In this document: piece after piece, positions 46,140 through 55,803 of the stretch
How the letters are laid out: every line of letters starts with the position of its first letter
Numbering within the stretch: position 1 is the stretch's first letter
NCBI GenBank assembly: GCA_944989445.1
Contig: CALYLW010000122.1
Coordinates: 62,001 to 126,000 of the forward strand
Length of the DNA: 64,000 nt
Origin: Ampullaceana balthica
Taxonomy: Eukaryota > Mollusca > Gastropoda > Lymnaeidae
Direction: 5' to 3'
Program-made: the position numbers and the translations under genes
The notes under the pieces: model-generated
The model's database searches: none
What the model was told of the DNA's origin: nothing
Seen by the model: only the letters and a program-made list of their open reading frames with translations

Positions 46140-46945
46140 TCTCTCTCTACGCTACCTCTACACTCTCCCTCTCTCTCTCTATGCTACCTCTACACTCTCC
46201 CTCTCTCTCTCTATGCTACCTCTACACTCTCCCTCTCTCTCTCTATGCTACCTCTACACTCTCCCTCTCTCTCTATGCTACCTCTACACTCTCCCTCTCT
46301 CTCTATGCTACCTCTACACTCTCCCTCTCTCTCTATGCTACCTCTACACTCTCCCTCTCTCTCTATGCTACCTCTACACTCTCCCTCTCTATCTACGCTA
46401 CCTCTACACTCTCCCTCTCTATCTACGCTACCTCTACACTCTCCCTCTCTCTCTATGCTACCTCTACACTCTCCCTCTCTCTCTATGCTACCTCTACCCT
46501 CTCCCTCTCTCTCTATGCTACCTCTACACCCCCACTCTCTCTCTATGCTACCTCTACACTATCCCTCTCTCTCTATGCTACCTCTACACTCTCCCTCTAT
46601 GCTACCTCTACACTCTCCCTCTATGCTACCTCTACACTCCCCCTCTCTCTCTATGCTACCTCTACACTCTCCCTCTATGCTACCTCTACACTCTCCCTCT
46701 ATGCTACCTCTACACTCTCCCTCTATGCTACCTCTACACTCTCCCTCTATGCTACCTCTACACCCCCCCCTCTCTCTCTATGCTACCTCTACACTCTCCC
46801 TCTATGCTACCTCTACACTCTCCCTCTATGCTACCTCTACACTCTCCCTCTATGCTACCTCTACACTCTCCCTCTATGCTACCTCTACACTCTCCCTCTA
46901 TGCTACCTCTACACTCTCCCTCTATGCTACCTCTACACTCTCCCT
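46140..46945 (+). repeat. CT-rich minisatellite, variable 20-30-bp units
   Basis: Core CTATGCTACCTCTACACTCT then CCCTCT with 0-4 extra CT dinucleotides per unit. Earlier units are longer (30 bp) and later ones shorter (20 bp). All three plus-strand frames stay open for ~280-317 codons because the strand lacks stop trinucleotides. This is not evidence of a gene. Confidence 0.95.
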
Positions 46946-47126
46946 TTCTCACAGACCAGTCGCACTCCTGACCCCTGTGACATCGAGGGCTGGAGTGAAC
47001 CCCCAGTGACCCGTGGAGGTCAACTATTGCAGACGGCTACACATGCTACAAAGAGATACATAGAGATACATAGAAGCTAAACATTCATTGATTTAATTAC
47101 GGTACATTCGATCGATCTGAAATTTT

Positions 47127-47457
47127 GAAACAATGCAGTGTTAGGGGACACACGTCTATGAAACAATGCATTGTTAGGGGACACAAGTCTATGAAACAAT
47201 GCATTGTTAGGGGACACAAGTCTATGAAACAATGCATTGTTAGGGGACACAAGTCTATGAAACAATGCATTGTTAGGGGACACAAGTCTATGAAACAATG
47301 CATTGTTAGGGGACACAAGTCTATGAAACAATGCATTGTTAGGGGACACAAGTCTATGAAACAATGCATTGTTAGGGGACACAAGTCTATGAAACAATGC
47401 ATTGTTAGGGGACACAAGTCTATGAAACAATGCATTGTTAGGGGACACAAGTCTATG
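47127..47457 (+). repeat. 33-bp minisatellite, 10 units, derived from the host element
   Basis: Unit GAAACAATGCATTGTTAGGG then GACACAAGTCTAT. In single-copy relatives the same place is occupied once by GATACGATGCATTGTTAGGT plus GAGACGGGTCCGTG. The first unit (GCAGTG, ACACG) is the most diverged. Because 33 is divisible by three, frames remain open on both strands (11-residue repeats), but the DNA-level origin explains them. Confidence 0.93.
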
Positions 47458-47599
47458 TGCAAAATTTCAGCTCGATAGGATCACGGGAAGTGGGTCATTT
47501 TTTACTTTCGTTTTTCAGCGGGCGGGACCACAACAGACAGGACAAGACGGTAAAGTTAATATAAGGGATTTTTTTTTAAAGGTTTAATTATTACATATC

Positions 47600-48310
47600 G
47601 CTCCTTGAAATAAGACTGCTCTTTGAAATAAAACTGCTCTTTAGATTAAGACTGCACTTTGAAATAAAACTGCTCTTTAGATTAAGACTGCACTTTGAAA
47701 TAAAACTGCTCTTTAGATTAAGACTGCACTTTGAAATAAAACTGCTCTTTAGATTAAGACTGCACTTTGAAATAAAACTGCTCTTTAGATTAAGACTGCA
47801 CTTTGAAATAAAACTGCTCTTTAGATTAAGACTGGACTTTGAAATAAAACTGCTCTTTAGATTAAGACTGCACTTTGAAATAAAACTGCTCTTTAGATTA
47901 AGACTGCACTTTGAAATAAAACTGCTCTTTAGATTAAGACTGCACTTTGAAATAAAACTGCTCTTTAGAGTTAGACTGCACTTTGAAATAAAACTGCTCT
48001 TTAGATTAAGACTGCACTTTGAAATAAAACTGCTCTTTAGATTAAGACTGCACTTTGAAATAAAACTGCTCTTTAGATTAAGACTGCTCTTTGAGATAAA
48101 ACTGCTCTTTAGATTAAGACTGCTCTTTGAGATAAAACTGCTCTTTAGATTAAGACTGCTCTTTGAGATAAAACTGCTCTTTAGATTAAGACTGCTCTTT
48201 GAAATAAAACTGCTCTTTAGATTAAGACTGCTCTTTGAGATAAAACTGCTCTTTAGATTAAGACTGCACCTTTAAAACTGACCTTTGAAACTAACCTGCT
48301 CTTTGAAATG
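47600..48310 (+). repeat. 36-bp minisatellite, ~19-20 units
   Basis: Unit CTCTTTAGATTAAGACTGCA then CTTTGAAATAAAACTG. The last quarter carries a variant block CTGCTCTTTGAGATAAAACT. It begins 30 bp after the end of the TAAATCCC element. Confidence 0.95.
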
Positions 48311-49204
48311 GACGAATATTACAAACTGTCCCAAACGAAGCTGCCCCCTCTCCCCTCCACTGTAAGCCACTTTCCTTTCATCGACCAGGTCCAGTCACCT
48401 CACGCCCTAGATAGCTGACTTTTGAAGAAGAAAAAATTGTTGAGGTCAATGGGCTATAATAGGACCCGGAGGACAATGTCCTTTATGGGCTTCGGCCGCA
48501 GCTGACCCGATCTCTTGAAACGAGGCTGAGGGGTTGGAATGACGAAAGTGGTGTGTGGGGCGGGGCGGTGGGGCGATTCTTTAATTTCAATAAACTTCGC
48601 CCAGGCATCTATCTTGTGTCGCCGTGCACAATAAGTGACCCTCCTCGGCTGTCCCCTTCCCCCAACGGTTCACTTTCTAGCAACCTCCTCGCACGCCTGT
48701 AACCTTTCACTTGTGTCCCGATATCTCCCCCCCCCCTCTCCAGCCTCAACGACGCACCGACCCGCATCATTACGCCCCCCACTCCCCTGTTTTAACACCC
48801 CCAGCGGCAATCTTTTGCCACGGGTCTGTTACTCTGGCCGAGAGGGCGTGGATTTCCCACGACAGGCTTAGCTCCCCTGGACACGACGTCACAGCTCGGT
48901 TAACCGTCAAAACAATTCATGACCCCCCTTTCCACCCCCACCCCGTGTCCCCCTCCATTCTTTCTCCGCCTCCCTTTTTTAAAAACCGACAGTATGCGTA
49001 TTACCGTAGAGTGACCCCCCCCCCACCACTCCCACTCCCCGACGTAGAATGTACCGAGTGCTGTCAACACTATTTGAATCGTGTATACAAGATTGTTGCA
49101 GTGAGATACAGTGGGTACCGCACAACCGTATCTGTCAAAGAAGGTGAATAATGTCGTACTTAATAATTCTAGTAAAAAAAAACCATTTAAGTTTGAGTAG
49201 TTAA
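48311..49204. other. Unassigned spacer
   Basis: C-rich tracts near 48726-48738 and 49013-49024. Overlapping frames without a domain. No repeat partner recognised. Confidence 0.4.
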
Positions 49205-49470
49205 ATTTTCCTAAAAAATAGAAGGAGCCAATGGTGTAATACGGCCCTCAGATAGACACAGGGGACAGGGATAAAAACACTTTTCTTATTCTGTATGCAA
49301 GAACAAATTATCTTTCTTCCCGTCTTGAATTCGCACGTGGAGTGGGTTGCCTCATAAAACCAGGAAAACCAACACTCTATCAACATTTAAAACTATAATA
49401 ATGAAATACTGGACATGCAAAATGCAAGACTGGAAATAAATCATGGATAAGCGTTGGACGCTATTATCTT
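49205..49470 (+). pseudogene. Degenerate LINE-like tail (dispersed repeat, copy 2)
   Basis: Inverted relative of 8074-8330: GGGATAAAAACACTTTTCTT, TATGCAAGAACAAATTATCT and a plus-strand frame with IRTWSGLPHKTRKTNTLSTF then KT, ending in AAATCATGGATAAGCGTTGG. Interrupted by stops. Confidence 0.5.
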
Positions 49471-49724
49471 CTGTACAGATAGATAAGCTAATAATATCTC
49501 TCTATCCATCTAATTACTTTACCAAACAATGAGGGAGACCAATGGTGAAACTACCCGTCTTTTGATTTGACCGAACAAGCGTTCAGGCAACGATATTTAT
49601 TGGTTCCATGACAACATATATATAAACAAGAACCTTGAACATATGAGACAAATCAACTTCAACCAAACACGCTTACGGTTGATATACTATCCTTCATTCC
49701 ACCCTAACTTTCGTACCCCTCCTC

Positions 49725-50150
49725 CACAACACAACCCACCAACCACACCACCAACCACAACATCCCTCACCGACAACACCCATCAACCACAACACCACCA
49801 ACCATCCACAACACCAACCTCAACGCCACCCATCATACACAACACCACCAACCATCCACAACACCAACCTCAACACCACCCATAATACACAACACAACCC
49901 ACCAACCACACCACCAACCACAACATCCCTCACCGACAACACCCATCAACCACAACACCACCAACGATCCACAACACCAACCTCAACACCACCCTTCATA
50001 CACAACACCACCAACCATCCACAACACCAACCTCAACACCACCCATAATACACAACACCCCCAACCATCCACAACACCAACCTCAACGCCACCCACCGAC
50101 ACCAACTCCACCACCCACCAACCAACCCCACCACCGTTGCAGCACCGTTC
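49725..50150 (+). repeat. CA/ACC-rich minisatellite with higher-order structure
   Basis: Words ACCATCCACAACACCAACCT and CAACACCACCCATAATACAC recur, and a longer block of about 150 bp (AACCCACCAACCACACCACC ... CACCCATCAACCACAACACC) appears twice, from about 49733 and 49884. Thr/Pro/His-rich frames are compositional. Confidence 0.85.
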
Positions 50151-50708
50151 ATCTCCATGCACAACAACACCACCGAAAACTAAAACACACACACACACAC
50201 ACGTACAACCGCTGTACGATGAAGTACTCACGCGGACTCCCTACAGTTCCGTCGCTGTCCAACAAGCCACCTGTCTTCTGCCCGGCCAACCTCGCGCGTG
50301 GGAGAGCGACGTCAGGCCCGTACCCATGGTCTGTGGGTGCTCGCCCCCTCCCCGCCCCGACATTCAAGGCCAATCTGTTGAAACAAATAATCATAAAAAG
50401 AACTGACAACCAATTACTAACTACGCGAGACGCAGTGGAGGAGAGGGGGGGGGCAGATGGGACTTTGGCTTTTTCCTCTTATCAATCTAATTCGTCTATT
50501 TCAAATCTATACGGTGGAAAGCTATGGAAAAAGTTTCATTTCAAAACGAAAAGAAATTAATGTCAGGAATCATCCTATGCAGTTCTGATTGTTGCCCGAG
50601 TTAGTGGAAGCATGCGCAGATATGATTGGCCACCCTGATGGCGTGTGATGCCAACGGCCAACTAGATGTCATATGCCATATGATGGCACCCAGACTGCAT
50701 ATGATGGC
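50151..50708. other. Unassigned spacer
   Basis: (CA)n at 50185-50203. Overlapping frames on both strands at 50137-50409 without a domain. The right part repeats GATGGC/ATATGATGGC words (50635-50710). Confidence 0.4.
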
Positions 50709-50882
50709 CAATGTTTTCACTTTAAGCTGCGCGGCTGCCCAGATATCTGACCGACGCCGCGCAGCAGTTTCAGAATTACCGTGCAGCAAATTTGGTAAAA
50801 TATTGCACACAAAAATGGATGGTGTGCAACTTTTCATACGAGTTACGTTGCACACATACCAAGAACCATAAAGGGAACATTT
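50709..50882. mobile_element. Solo AATGTTCCC-type MITE, copy 2
   Basis: Left end CAATGTTTTCACTTTAAGCT, right end CCATAAAGGGAACATT. The interior CCGACGCCGCGCAGCAG and TATTGCACACAAAAATGGAT match 2206-2374 and the segment inside the TAGGGCTGCGG hAT elements. Confidence 0.65.
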
Positions 50883-51436
50883 ATGATGTCTACCCAGGAG
50901 ATTTTTGTTTTTCTTAATATTCAATATCCTTCTCGGGGTTGAATTTTAAATAGCATTCCGTAGCTACCCCGAAAATAGCACAACAAAGATTCTAGGGATA
51001 TCAAGGCTTTTCATGATTCCACGACAAATCCCCGAGTTAATTCCAACACCAACAACCACTTTTCCTTACCTTTTTCATCCCCCCTCCCACCCACATCTTT
51101 TTATAACCCACCCTACAATTTTTTATAGCTATTAAAAAAACACGCCGTTTTTATAACCCACCTACCATTTAACTAACAATTTTTTGTTTTCATCCAATCT
51201 ATGTATTGAAAAAAAAATACATATTGATTGTTTTTCAGCAATTAAATGGCTCGACAAAAATACAATTTTTAAATTGTCATCACTGCTACAGAATTTAGAT
51301 CTTCACTTTAGTTTCTCGTTTTAGCATCAAGAGACTATTGTTAAAGAGAAATAATAAAGTAATAATAATAGTAATAGTGTTAAACAAATTTATCTCTCTC
51401 TCTCTTGCGAGTCCTTGGTTGACATTCTCCAATGTA
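50883..51436. other. Unassigned AT-rich spacer
   Basis: Contains two ACGCCGTTTTTATAACCCAC-like and CATCTTTTTATAACCCACC words (51100-51165). No gene recognised. Confidence 0.4.
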
Positions 51437-51949
51437 TAGACGTAACGTAATGCCAGATCAGACGTCACGTAATGCCAGATCAGACGTCACGTAATAACAG
51501 ATCAGATGTAACGTAATGCCAGATCAGACGTAACGTAATGCTAGATCAGACGTAACGTAATGCCAGATCAGACGTCACTTAATGCCAGATCAGACGTCAC
51601 GTAATGCCAGATCAGACGTCACGTAATGCCAGATCAGACGTCACGTAATGCCAGACCAGACGTAACGTAATGCCAGATCAGACGTAACGTAATGCCAGAT
51701 CAGACGTAACGTAATGCCAGATCAGACGTAACGCAATGCCAGATCATACGTGACGTAATACCAGATCAGACGTAACGTAATGCAAGATCAGACGTAACGT
51801 AATGCCAGATCAGACGTAACGTCGCGTAATACCAGATCAGACGTAACGCAATGCAAGATCAGACGAAACGTAATAACAGATAAGACGTCACGTAATGCCA
51901 GATCAGAAGTAACGTAATGCAATATCAGACGTAACACAATGCCAGATCA
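51437..51949 (+). repeat. 22-bp minisatellite, ~23 units
   Basis: Unit CAGACGTAACGTAATGCCAGAT, with GACGTCACG variants interspersed and more degenerate units after 51720. Palindromic ACGT or GACGTC cores occur in almost every unit. Confidence 0.95.
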
Positions 51950-52264
51950 TTAAACCTTTCACAATTTCACGGGACAGGACTTTGCTCACGAGTGTCCGCT
52001 GCCCGTTTCAAGGACTAACGTTTTCTTTCCTTTATCCCACCCCACTTCCCGCCAAGTCTTCAAATTCAAAGAAGCATCGTTCTTTTAAAAAACGCACTGC
52101 GGAGAAAAAGGCGGAACCAGGCCTAATGAGCCTAATAGCACTCGATAAAAAGTGCCATTAATTGAATGCCATTGGTTTTGAGATATGACGACGCTCTGGC
52201 GAAAGAAATGCATTACAAAATGTATTAAATCCAGAGGGTTCGTCGTTATCAAACATTTTAGACA

Positions 52265-52622
52265 ATTTCATCATCATCATCATCATCATCAGTCCCGTGA
52301 CCGTTGCTGTCGTTGGGGGGAGCGCATGGACACATCAACAGATAATGATCTCCACATATGCCTAATTTGAACGGTGGCCAGTAATTCATTCAATCTCATC
52401 CCTGTCCATTCCTTTATGTTGTCAAGCCAGTTTTTCCGATGTCGACCTCTTCGCCGGCCCCCTTCTACAGTGCCTTGAAGGATAATTGTTGTCAGGGTAT
52501 CATGTCGCACTACATGACCGAACCATGCCATCTTACGTCTCTTCATTGTTGTTATGATGGTTTCTTGAGGACCCGCAATAGAGTTTATTCTGCCCCAGAC
52601 ATATTCATTGGTTTTGTGTTCT
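52265..52622 (-). pseudogene. LINE reverse-transcriptase C-terminus (third lineage) with (ATG)n 3' tail
   Basis: The minus-strand frame reads NEYVWGRINSIAGPQETIIT, then TMKRRKMAWFGHVVRHDTLT, VEGGRRRGRHRKNWLDNIKE and WTGMRLNELLATVQIRHMWR, then SPQRQQRSRD and a stop. This KRRKLAWFGHV...GRRRGR..K.W.DNIKEWTG tail is a standard LINE RT C-terminus in molluscs and cnidarians. The 3' end is a (ATG)7-like trinucleotide tail (52270-52290), which fits target-primed insertion. 5'-truncated at about 52622. It differs clearly from the LINE at 3650, whose tail is CAACAA. Confidence 0.88.
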
Positions 52623-52847
52623 AAATAGGAGATTATCGTTTAACAACCTTAATCATAATCATAATCATGGTAAAGTTAATAAGAGCAAAGGTAAGAAGAG
52701 TGAGTCAAGTTGTTTTCCTGTTTTGTTCTGAAGTCTCAAATAGTAATTATAAAATCTGTCAAATAAGTATATAAAATTTTATTTTGTATGTTGCTTGCTG
52801 CATAATTTAAGAAATAGTAATTTTTAAAAAAACGAAAAAAAACCTAA

Positions 52848-53350
52848 GTTTTTTTTACTATAAATCCTTTATATACGAGACATAACTAAAAGAATGTTCA
52901 TTATAATACGCAGCGCAAGAAAATCCAAAAATACAAACTTTTAGTTATGTCTCGTAAAACATGTTTAATATAATGCGCACCGATCGGGAATATATTTTTT
53001 AAAAATACATGTAACTTCAATATAATACGCACCGAATCGCGCAACAGGAAAGTATTAAAAGGGTCGTTCAATATAATACGCACCACGACACTGTAGCAAA
53101 AAAATTTAACATGTTACATAGAGATAAATAAAATAATCTAAAAATTCATTAATTTAATTACGTTACATTATATTTATCTGAAATTTTGATACATCATTTT
53201 TTTCATCGGCACGAGTCTGCCTGCAAAATTTCAGCTAGCTAGCTTACGAGGAAGTGGGTTAAAAATCTATCAAAAGTTTTTTCGGCACCACCCGCCTGCC
53301 TCAAGAAAGCGAGCAAGCAGACGACAACACGAGTTAATATAAAGGATTTT
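52848..53350 (+). mobile_element. TAAATCCC-related element, diverged subfamily, copy 2
   Basis: Left end TTTTTTTTACTATAAATCCT then TTATATACGAGACATAACTA. Right end ACGAGTTAATATAAAGGATT. Repeated modules TTCA(A/T)TATAATACGCA at 52899, 52965, 53013 and 53068 form a degenerate tandem region. Matches 23788-24198 throughout. Non-coding. Confidence 0.82.
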
Positions 53351-53539
53351 TAAAAAATAGATTAATTTTTATGTAATTTTATTTACTTAGCTATAAATAA
53401 ACTCGAAGTCAAATTTATTTAAAAAGTTAGTGGGCAGGTACATCGACGGGGTGATATAGAAATCGTAATCGATGTTCAATTTCGTAAAACTAATTATCAA
53501 TATACATAATTCCCATCGTCTGTATGTATGTATGTATGT

Positions 53540-53935
53540 ATGTGTGGATGTAACGCTACTATAATTGTAGAAAGCAGCGCACCAAATTAATGCACCAATG
53601 CATCAAAAGGTGTGCAAATTAAAGATGCGCTGTAAAAATGACGTCATTGTTTTAGCTCATATTTTAATTTTGGAAAAGTGAACAATGTAAAAAGAGGATT
53701 TGATGAAGGTTAATTATAAAATCTAAAACAAACCTTATTATAAAATACGTTGTGTACATTTCAGAAAGTTTATGACGGTATTTCGTATTTATCAAACAAG
53801 GACAATTTAGTTGGGCTTTTCAAAAAAGGTGGACACCGTAGGCGCCCTAAAAAAAAGTGCTTTTTTTTTCAAAATAAATAGATTTCAGCTGAAAACTTCT
53901 GTCATTTTTGACGGGTAATACACTAGTAATTTTAA
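53540..53935 (+). mobile_element. GGCGCC-ended repeat family copy
   Basis: GAAAGCAGCGCACCAAATTA, GCATCAAAAGGTGTGCAAAT, AATACGTTGTGTACATTTCA, CGTATTTATCAAACAAGGAC and CCGTAGGCGCCCTAAAA occur in the order seen at 31695 and (reversed) 32931. Ends near ACGGGTAATACACTAGTAAT. Preceded by (ATGT)n at 53520-53543. Confidence 0.65.
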
Positions 53936-54216
53936 TAATACCGAAATTTTATTTTATTCAATGCAAGATCGGTCGTGGAAAAAACAACAACAAATTCGAA
54001 AGTCAATAAATAAATTAAACTTACTAAAGCATATGGATATCTGAAACTCGGACACATCGGAAATCTTGATTTTGTAACAGCAGCAGTACACTGAGGGAAT
54101 CGTTCAAACTCAAAACACACAGCTCATAATTGATCATGCAAATGAGATCGGAAAGTACGATTAAAATGCATGCGCGAAAATTAAAACCGTATTAATGGTA
54201 ACATGCAATCAGTGAG

Positions 54217-54442
54217 CAGTGCTGTTAACTCCTGGGAAATTTCCCAAATCGTGGGAATTTTTTTTAAAGTCAAGTTAGGAAAATTTATAGAAATGGGAAT
54301 TTATGAGGATTTGGCCTTAAATATGGGAATATTTGAGATTGCTTCGCCAACAGAATTTAATGCATTTGGGAATTTTTAGTATAATTTGGGAATTTTTAAA
54401 TTCCTGCCTGGGAAACTTTGGCACCTTGAGTCAACAGCACTG
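54217..54442. mobile_element. hAT-type MITE (CAGTGCTGTTRACTC termini)
   Basis: Left end CAGTGCTGTTAACTC and right end GAGTCAACAGCACTG differ by one base. Flanks TCAGTGAG and TTAATGAG agree at 6 of 8 positions. The interior is made of GGGAATTT words. 226 bp, non-coding. Confidence 0.8.
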
Positions 54443-55544
54443 TTAATGAGTGACCTTGGGTCCGTATAAGTATATGAAGCGATTCACGTAAAAAAATTAT
54501 TTAATGTTTAATTTTTTTTTAGAAAAAAAGTTAATTAAATTTAAAAATTCTGGATTTATCTGAAAATGTCTTTTCTATGTCCCTGTCTAAATAGTGTAAA
54601 GAATTTCCGACTAGTTCTCGTTATACCAACGGCGTGGGAACTAACAATTAAAACCCACCCGCCCCCTACTCTTCACCCCACTCGCTGATGCCAACTACGT
54701 TTTTTTTCTTTTGAAAATATACATACAAGCACAGCCTCGGCATGCGCGCGCGAGCAGCCAAGGGGAGATAATTATAGTCTTTTCTGAAAGGAGATGACGT
54801 ACGCGCAAACCGCGAGTTGATCCCAGCCCCGTTCACCCCCAAAGTTCGACTCACACACTCTCTACTCTACAAACGTAAGTTCCCACGGACCGGACCACGC
54901 GTCAGACACCTGTTTCTGTTTCAAGCGATGCTGCTGCGTTTTTTTTTGGCGGGCTGCTGGGGCGGAGAGGTCAACTGATCCATCGCCTGCAAGGCTGGGC
55001 ACTAAGGACTTGGATCAGTAGAGACGGGAGGCGCCTCGGTGGAAACTCTCGAACCAGCGATGACTTTTGTCTTGTGAGAAAGGGAAAGGCAGTCGGAGAG
55101 ATAGAGTTTGAACAGTTATCGTCAATGACGACGCAATGTGTCACTATTGCAGGGTTTATATAGTCTATATATGCGCGGCGAAAGCATTTGAGGTGCCTGC
55201 AGAGTTTTCTAGTTTGTCGGCTGTTATTGTCTTTTTACTTTTTAAAAAAAAATACATATTATTTGGTATGCGATTCTCTCTTTGCCTAAAAGACTTACGT
55301 ATAGCGACGTCAGTAGCATTATCCCCCACGATTACCGATTACCTCAATTTTTTTTTCCATTTTAACAACAACCGCTCCCCTTCCCCCACAACCTCTTTCC
55401 CGCACACACAAGCCTCTTCAATGACAACCTGAAACATTGCATCAAAATGTAGCAAGTCTATGACCACTCTGGAGTCGCATAATGGAGATTACGATTTCCT
55501 TTTAAATTTAAATTTTTAAAAACGTCAAAACCCATGAAGATGAT
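54443..55544. other. Unassigned spacer, locally CpG-rich (54740-54850, 54900-55130)
   Basis: Contains GCATGCGCGCGCGAGCAGCC (54738) and GATGACGTACGCGCAAACCG (54792). A weak promoter-like island is conceivable, but I see no downstream gene. A 98-aa frame at 55136-55432 has no domain. Confidence 0.4.
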
Positions 55545-55803
55545 GATGGTGGTTTTCTTCTATAGCGCTAACTGTTTAATCTAGTCCAGCATGATTTTTC
55601 TTTTTTTTTAAAAGAAACTCGCTTAAATAAAGAAAAATCTTCAAATTTGTCTTAAATGTGTCTTTGTTATCGCATTGCCTAAAAAATTTCGGAAGACTGT
55701 TCCATACATTTGGTGTGGCTGATTGATTCACTGGAGCGCACGTCAGGGGACTTCTTCCTGCGTCCATTCACTCCGGTGAACTTTCCGAAAGGACCGTGTA
55801 GAG
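55545..55803 (-). pseudogene. Degenerate LINE-like 3' end, interrupted by a hAT element
   Basis: Minus-strand frame CAPVNQSATPNVWNSLPKFF then NKDTFKTNLKIFLY resembles LINE RT tails. Downstream lies GCGCTATAGAAGAAAACCAC followed by (CAT)n, a LINE/SINE 3'-end style. The matching upstream part continues beyond the hAT insertion, at about 58677-58760 (TCCGTCAAGGCGCTGCGTTC on the minus strand). Confidence 0.5.

Larger units (their letters stand above)
45829..47570 (+). mobile_element. Long TAAATCCC element with two internal minisatellites
   Basis: Left end ACCCGTAAAAACAAAGTTTT then TGACTATAAATCCCTTATAT. Right end CGGTAAAGTTAATATAAGGG then ATTT. Between them lie two partial GCACCGCGC...AGCATAAACATTTACA modules (45910-46015), a CT-rich minisatellite (46140-46945), the family block GGTACATTCGATCGATCTGA, a 33-bp minisatellite (47127-47457), and the usual end (AAATTTCAGCTCGATAGGAT, GGAAGTGGGTCATTTTTTAC). 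It is three times longer than 44799-45339 purely because of the arrays. No credible protein. Confidence 0.88.

Noticed and set aside
46077..47080. Three overlapping plus-strand frames of 279-317 codons (SPSLSMLPLHSP-type repeats)
   Set aside because: They run over a CT-rich minisatellite whose units lack stop trinucleotides in any plus-strand frame. All three frames being open is the signature of a repeat, not of a gene.
47077..47478. Frames of 117-123 codons on both strands with 11-residue repeats
   Set aside because: The 33-bp unit derives from non-coding transposon DNA, and openness on both strands follows from the unit being a multiple of three without stops.
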